Assembly (NCBI GenBank): GCA_020050375.1
Contig: JAGVKR010000596.1
Span: forward strand, 1-8,635
Origin: Planctomycetales bacterium
Lineage (GTDB): Bacteria; Planctomycetota; Planctomycetia; Planctomycetales; Planctomycetaceae
Direction: 5' to 3'
DNA length: 8,635 nucleotides
The position numbers were made by a program, and so were the translations under genes. Every line of letters begins with the position of its first letter. Position 1 is the stretch's first letter. Shown here one piece after another: positions 6,219 through 8,635 of this stretch. Under the pieces are notes generated by a model. That model saw only the letters and a program-made list of their open reading frames with translations, was not told the origin of the DNA and searched no databases.

Positions 6219-6953
6219 ATGATGTCTACGACGGAACCCATCAATGGCCGTGCGGCTCCCGCAGATCTACCGGTGGCAGCGGCCACCCCGCTGTGGGTTC
6301 GTTTGGCGTTCGTCGCGGCAGGATTGGCGGCGTGGTTCTGGAGTCAATCGCTGATTGGGAAGCGGGCGTTCCCCGAAGGAGACGTCGGGGATGCACTCCA
6401 TCGCTGGACCGCTCCGGTTCACGATTTTCTGCTCGATCATCCCCGCGCGGCCGACGCGCTGCTGGTGGTCAGCTCGGGCCTGATTGACGCCGTCGGAGTG
6501 ACGCTGCTGGGCCTGTCGATTTTCGGGCGTTCGGTGCGGCCGTTTCTGGGGCTGTTGATGTTGTTCGCCTTGCGCCAGGCGTGTCAGGGGTTGTGCTCAC
6601 TCCCGGCGCCGGAGGAAATGATCTGGCATGCGACTGGGGTGCCGACGTTGCTCGTGACGTATGGGGTCTCGACCGATCTGTTCTTTTCGGGGCACACGGG
6701 ACTGGCGGTGCTGGGGGCGGTCGAACTCGCGCGGACAAAACGGCGAGGGCTCGGCGCACTGGGGATCGCAATCGCCCTATTCGAGGCGGCAACCGTGCTC
6801 GTCCTGCGGGCCCATTACACGATGGATGTTTTCACCGGAGCCGTCACGGCGCTGCTCGTCGCCTCGCTCGCGCAGCAAATCGCGCCCCCCTGCGATCGGG
6901 CTCTGGCGCGACTGGCGCGGACCTCCCCGCCACATGATCCGATCGATGAGTGA
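6219..6953 (+). CDS. PAP2-superfamily membrane phosphatase/transferase, sphingomyelin-synthase-like (PAP2_C type)
   Basis: I chose the ATG at 6219 (244 residues) because GGGAG lies six bases upstream; the frame is open further back (to 6129) but that part has no protein character. About six hydrophobic spans fit, near 25-45, 79-103, 105-120, 140-150, 161-197 and 203-222. The active-site signature is SGHTGL (His159) and HYTMDV (His199, Asp203). This is the C3/D3-D4 pattern shared by PAP2-type lipid phosphatases and sphingomyelin/ceramide-phosphotransferase relatives. In that family the two histidines and the aspartate catalyse phosphate-ester transfer or hydrolysis near the membrane surface. 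The arrangement STDLFFSGHT...HYTMDVFTG is closer to the PAP2_C branch than to classical KxxxxxxRP phosphatases. The substrate is unknown: phosphatidic acid, an inositol or choline headgroup lipid, or another lipid phosphate. It is transcribed away from the minus-strand genes. Confidence 0.85.
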   Translation: MMSTTEPINGRAAPADLPVAAATPLWVRLAFVAAGLAAWFWSQSLIGKRAFPEGDVGDALHRWTAPVHDFLLDHPRAADALLVVSSGLIDAVGVTLLGLSIFGRSVRPFLGLLMLFALRQACQGLCSLPAPEEMIWHATGVPTLLVTYGVSTDLFFSGHTGLAVLGAVELARTKRRGLGALGIAIALFEAATVLVLRAHYTMDVFTGAVTALLVASLAQQIAPPCDRALARLARTSPPHDPIDE

Positions 6954-6963
6954 TGCGAATAAT

Positions 6964-6983
6964 CGTTCGAAGCTGCACGAACG
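6964..6983 (+). terminator. Weak candidate terminator after the PAP2-like gene
   Basis: CGTTCG (6964-6969) and CGAACG (6978-6983) form a six-base stem with an eight-base loop, 10 bases past the stop codon. The following CACTTTGTTATTT is T-rich but not a clean T-run. The position is right for a terminator; the strength is marginal. Confidence 0.3.
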
Positions 6984-6990
6984 CACTTTG

Positions 6991-7248
6991 TTATTTGGAC
7001 ATGCAAACGCCGGGCGCCGGGGTCAACGCGGCTTGAAGTTGCCCACATTTATATCGCGCGGCGTGGGCGCCTCGCATGCAGAGCAGGAGCTTTGTCAGCC
7101 CGCGCCAAATCGTGATCCAGCCGGGTTCTCCGTCACCTTTTCGCATCAGGAATCCGCCCAGTCCGGCGAGATGACGAAAGAAGTCTCAAACCGTGAGAAT
7201 CGGTTTGCGGCGCAAGGCGCGAAGCATCGTCAGCCAGACTCGCGGCCC
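6991..7248 (-). pseudogene. C-terminal remnant of an IS4-family (Tn5-like) transposase
   Basis: Reading the minus strand from about 7248 gives VWLTMLRALRRKPILTV, then an in-frame TGA (7188-7186), then DFFRHLAGLGG, FLMRKGDGEPGW and ITIWRGL, and a TAA at 6993-6991. The block LGGFL-x-RK-x-DGEPGW-x-x-x-WRG is the hallmark C-terminal motif of Tn5/IS4-group transposases, compare the LGGHLGRKRDGDPGW region of Tn5 transposase. The catalytic DDE core is absent: about 80 codons remain, against about 450 in an intact enzyme. The internal stop sits where relatives usually have an arginine or similar residue, so a single CGA-to-TGA change would explain it. No terminal inverted repeats or target duplications were recognised. 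The upstream limit is approximate. It is a dead relic marking a past insertion. Confidence 0.72.
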
Positions 7249-7361
7249 CAGACTTCCGTGTTGGTTTCGGCGTCGAATGGTCGAGGGAGCCCGTGGTGCG
7301 CGGCGGTGGCGGCGACCGCGGTGCGGGTCGTGAGGTCGCGTCGCGTTGTGATCTGCGGCAT
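7230..7361 (-). CDS. Doubtful 43-codon ORF with a twin-arginine-like N-terminus
   Basis: ATG at 7361 with an upstream AAGGAAA reads MPQITTRRDLTTRTAVAATAA and ends at TGA 7230-7232. The TRRDL plus an alanine-rich stretch and a possible PFDA cleavage site resembles a Tat signal peptide, though the hydrophobic core is weak and no mature protein follows. Third-base GC is high, as in real genes here. It overlaps the start of the transposase relic by about 19 bases in another frame. It may be the 5' stub of a gene truncated by insertion, or chance. Confidence 0.25.
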   Translation of the reverse strand: MPQITTRRDLTTRTAVAATAAHHGLPRPFDAETNTEVWGRESG

Positions 7362-7476
7362 GGATGAGGTTTCCTTTCCTGGTTGGGCGGCGGCGGTTTT
7401 GGATCTGGTCATGTCGCTGAAATCCGGAACCAGTTACGTCGCGATGGATCACGCGGAGTCATTCCAGGGCGAATTC

Positions 7477-7497
7477 TGACCGCGAAATCCGCGGTCA
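7477..7497. repeat. Perfect 8-bp hairpin
   Basis: TGACCGCG (7477-7484), loop AAATC, CGCGGTCA (7490-7497). It is followed on the + strand by AAAA and has no T-run on either strand, so it is not a normal terminator for either neighbour. A protein-binding palindrome or an element end is possible. Confidence 0.55.
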
Positions 7498-7544
7498 AAA
7501 TGCATTCTCGCGGGGCCTGAACACGTACGGTCAATCCCGTTCGT

Positions 7545-7637
7545 ATTCGTTGGATTCGCGTGATTCGTGGTTTTACCTCGTCTTGGTTGCGGCTGAGCGA
7601 TGCGAAGCTGCGCTGGGCATTTCGCGTCTTTCGTGGC
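7545..7637. repeat. Short degenerate tandem repeats of period about 9
   Basis: ATTCGTTGG (7545), ATTCGCGTG (7554) and ATTCGTGGT (7563) are head-to-tail 9-base variants. After a 48-base gap come TTTCGCGTC (7620) and TTTCGTGGC (7629). Such ATTCGTG / TTTCGTG phrases are familiar low-complexity intergenic sequence in many environmental bacterial genomes and give rise to spurious Arg/Thr-rich ORFs on the minus strand. No function is known to me. Confidence 0.45.
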
Positions 7638-7679
7638 TCCTCATATTTGATTCCGATCCGCGACATGCTCAGTTCGACG

Positions 7680-8635
7680 CTATCGCGGTTTCACGACGTC
7701 GTCTTTGGTGAATTGAACCTCGTAAGTCTTGCCCGGTTCGATTTGCAGCTTGCGGCTCCCGAGGGTCATGGTCGACGTGCTGCCGGGAAAGGTTTTGTTA
7801 GGAATCGGCGGACCGAAGATCGACAGGTCGTATTCGCCGGGAGCGAGATTCTGGAATCGGAAGTCGGACTTTCCCTTCTCGGGCGTCTGCCGGTAGTTGT
7901 GCGACGCGTCATTCCGATGACGCAGCTCGATAAAATTGGGATTTGGGAACAGCTTCGGATCGAACGACCCGGCGATCCGTGCCGGCTCCGGGGCCTTGAT
8001 CGCAATCGACTGCTCGGCTCCCGGCTTCGTCCTCGACAGCGCGAGCGAGCGGCCTTTGGGGATCGTATCGCCCCAATAGGCCAGCTGCGGGAATCGGTCG
8101 GGAATCAGCTCTTTGAATTCGAATCGTCCCTCGGCATCGGAGACCGCGCTTAAGAACTGCTCGACGTAGCTCTTGCTCGAGAGGTGTCCCCCCTCGATCA
8201 ATTGCCAGTTGAAGCGCGTGTCGTCTTCTCCTTTCGATGGCTCGGTCGACGTGATCAGCCGCAGTTGGACGTCGGCGACCGGCGTTCCCCGGTGGTCGAC
8301 GATCGTCCCTCCCAACCGCGCCAGCTTCGACAGGTCGCGTTTCTTCAGAGGGAACTCTGCACCAATTCGTTCCCGATCGGCGTTCGCGACGACGCGCGGC
8401 AGCACGGCGCGCTCGTAACCGGCCGCTTCGATGGTCACCTCGAAGGGCATGCGGTTCGGCACGCCGCTGATGCGGAAAACTCCGGCCTTGTCGCGAACCG
8501 TCGTTCCGGGATTCGTGAGGTTGGAATCGTAGGTGCCGCGCACGTCCTCCGGCTGGTTCTCCTTCGCGAATCCCAGACGAACCACAAACTGCTCGATCGG
8601 CTTTCCGGTTTCGGCGTCGATGACGCGGCCGGAGA
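7680..8635 (-). CDS. Carboxypeptidase-regulatory-like beta-sandwich protein (5' end missing)
   Basis: The frame runs from beyond the window edge to TAG at 7680-7682, about 317 residues seen. The visible part opens with SGRVIDAETGKPIEQF, the classic first strands of a CarboxypepD_reg/transthyretin-like domain. A second unit starts at GGTIVDHRGTPVADVQ, with GRFEFKELIPD as its closing strand. A third starts around ARIAGSFDPKLF and closes with FRFQNLAPGEYDLSIFG. The recurring F-x-F-x-x-L-x-P-G ending and GYE-type turns are typical. The last strand is YEVQFTKDD and no C-terminal anchor follows. In planctomycetes such repeats commonly form the extracytoplasmic part of larger proteins, sometimes after a peptidase or sensor domain; the missing N-terminal part would tell. 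No catalytic residues are visible. The role is probably binding or structural. Confidence 0.82.
   Translation of the reverse strand, partial: SGRVIDAETGKPIEQFVVRLGFAKENQPEDVRGTYDSNLTNPGTTVRDKAGVFRISGVPNRMPFEVTIEAAGYERAVLPRVVANADRERIGAEFPLKKRDLSKLARLGGTIVDHRGTPVADVQLRLITSTEPSKGEDDTRFNWQLIEGGHLSSKSYVEQFLSAVSDAEGRFEFKELIPDRFPQLAYWGDTIPKGRSLALSRTKPGAEQSIAIKAPEPARIAGSFDPKLFPNPNFIELRHRNDASHNYRQTPEKGKSDFRFQNLAPGEYDLSIFGPPIPNKTFPGSTSTMTLGSRKLQIEPGKTYEVQFTKDDVVKPR

Larger units (their letters stand above)
7362..7679. other. Gene-free region downstream of the beta-sandwich protein gene
   Basis: This holds only the 8-bp hairpin and the 9-base repeats. Open frames across it are repeat-derived and do not look like protein. 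No T-run terminator was found just past the stop at 7680; CCGCGA and TCGCGG flanking the stop could pair only across a long loop of about 19 bases. Confidence 0.5.

Noticed and set aside
7409..7666. Minus-strand 85-codon frame rich in Arg/Thr
   Set aside because: It is a translation of the 9-base repeats and the hairpin, a familiar kind of spurious ORF.

Overview
The window looks like a chromosomal segment of a planctomycete or a close PVC-group relative. This is inferred from protein style, not from a marker gene. The clues are a TatC with a very long first periplasmic loop, a multi-pass membrane protein with two N-terminal zinc ribbons, a short UvrC, a beta-sandwich (carboxypeptidase-regulatory-like) protein, weak or absent Shine-Dalgarno sites at several starts, and high-GC codon use.

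Layout. Positions 1-1029 (+) hold the 3' part of an alpha/beta-hydrolase esterase gene. It converges, with a 4-base gap, on a run of minus-strand genes. In transcription order these are uvrC (5448-4138), a zinc-ribbon membrane protein (3879-2497), a doubtful 85-residue ORF (2463-2206) and tatC (2101-1034). Between uvrC and the zinc-ribbon gene lies a block of 7-base tandem repeats in inverted orientation (4050-4128). Upstream of uvrC, also on the minus strand, are a small membrane-anchored protein (5942-5697) and, 6 bases before it, a reading frame that appears broken by frameshift (6200-5949).

Positions 6219-6953 (+) encode a PAP2/sphingomyelin-synthase-like membrane protein. The gene-poor stretch 6954-7679 holds a probable weak terminator, the decayed C-terminal end of an IS4/Tn5-type transposase with an in-frame TGA, a short ORF with a twin-arginine-like start, a perfect 8-bp hairpin, and short tandem repeats of about 9 bases. 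The window ends inside a minus-strand gene (7680-8635) for a protein made of CarboxypepD-regulatory-like domains.

Functionally this is a mixed housekeeping neighbourhood: protein export (TatC), nucleotide excision repair (UvrC), membrane lipid or phosphate chemistry (PAP2-like) and an esterase. There is no clear single pathway. I found no CRISPR array, rRNA, tRNA, phage or defence cassette, and no convincing new multi-gene system. The most notable points are the compact UvrC, the enlarged TatC with a displaced recognition glutamate, the heptad inverted repeat, the transposase relic, and the frame-broken small gene.
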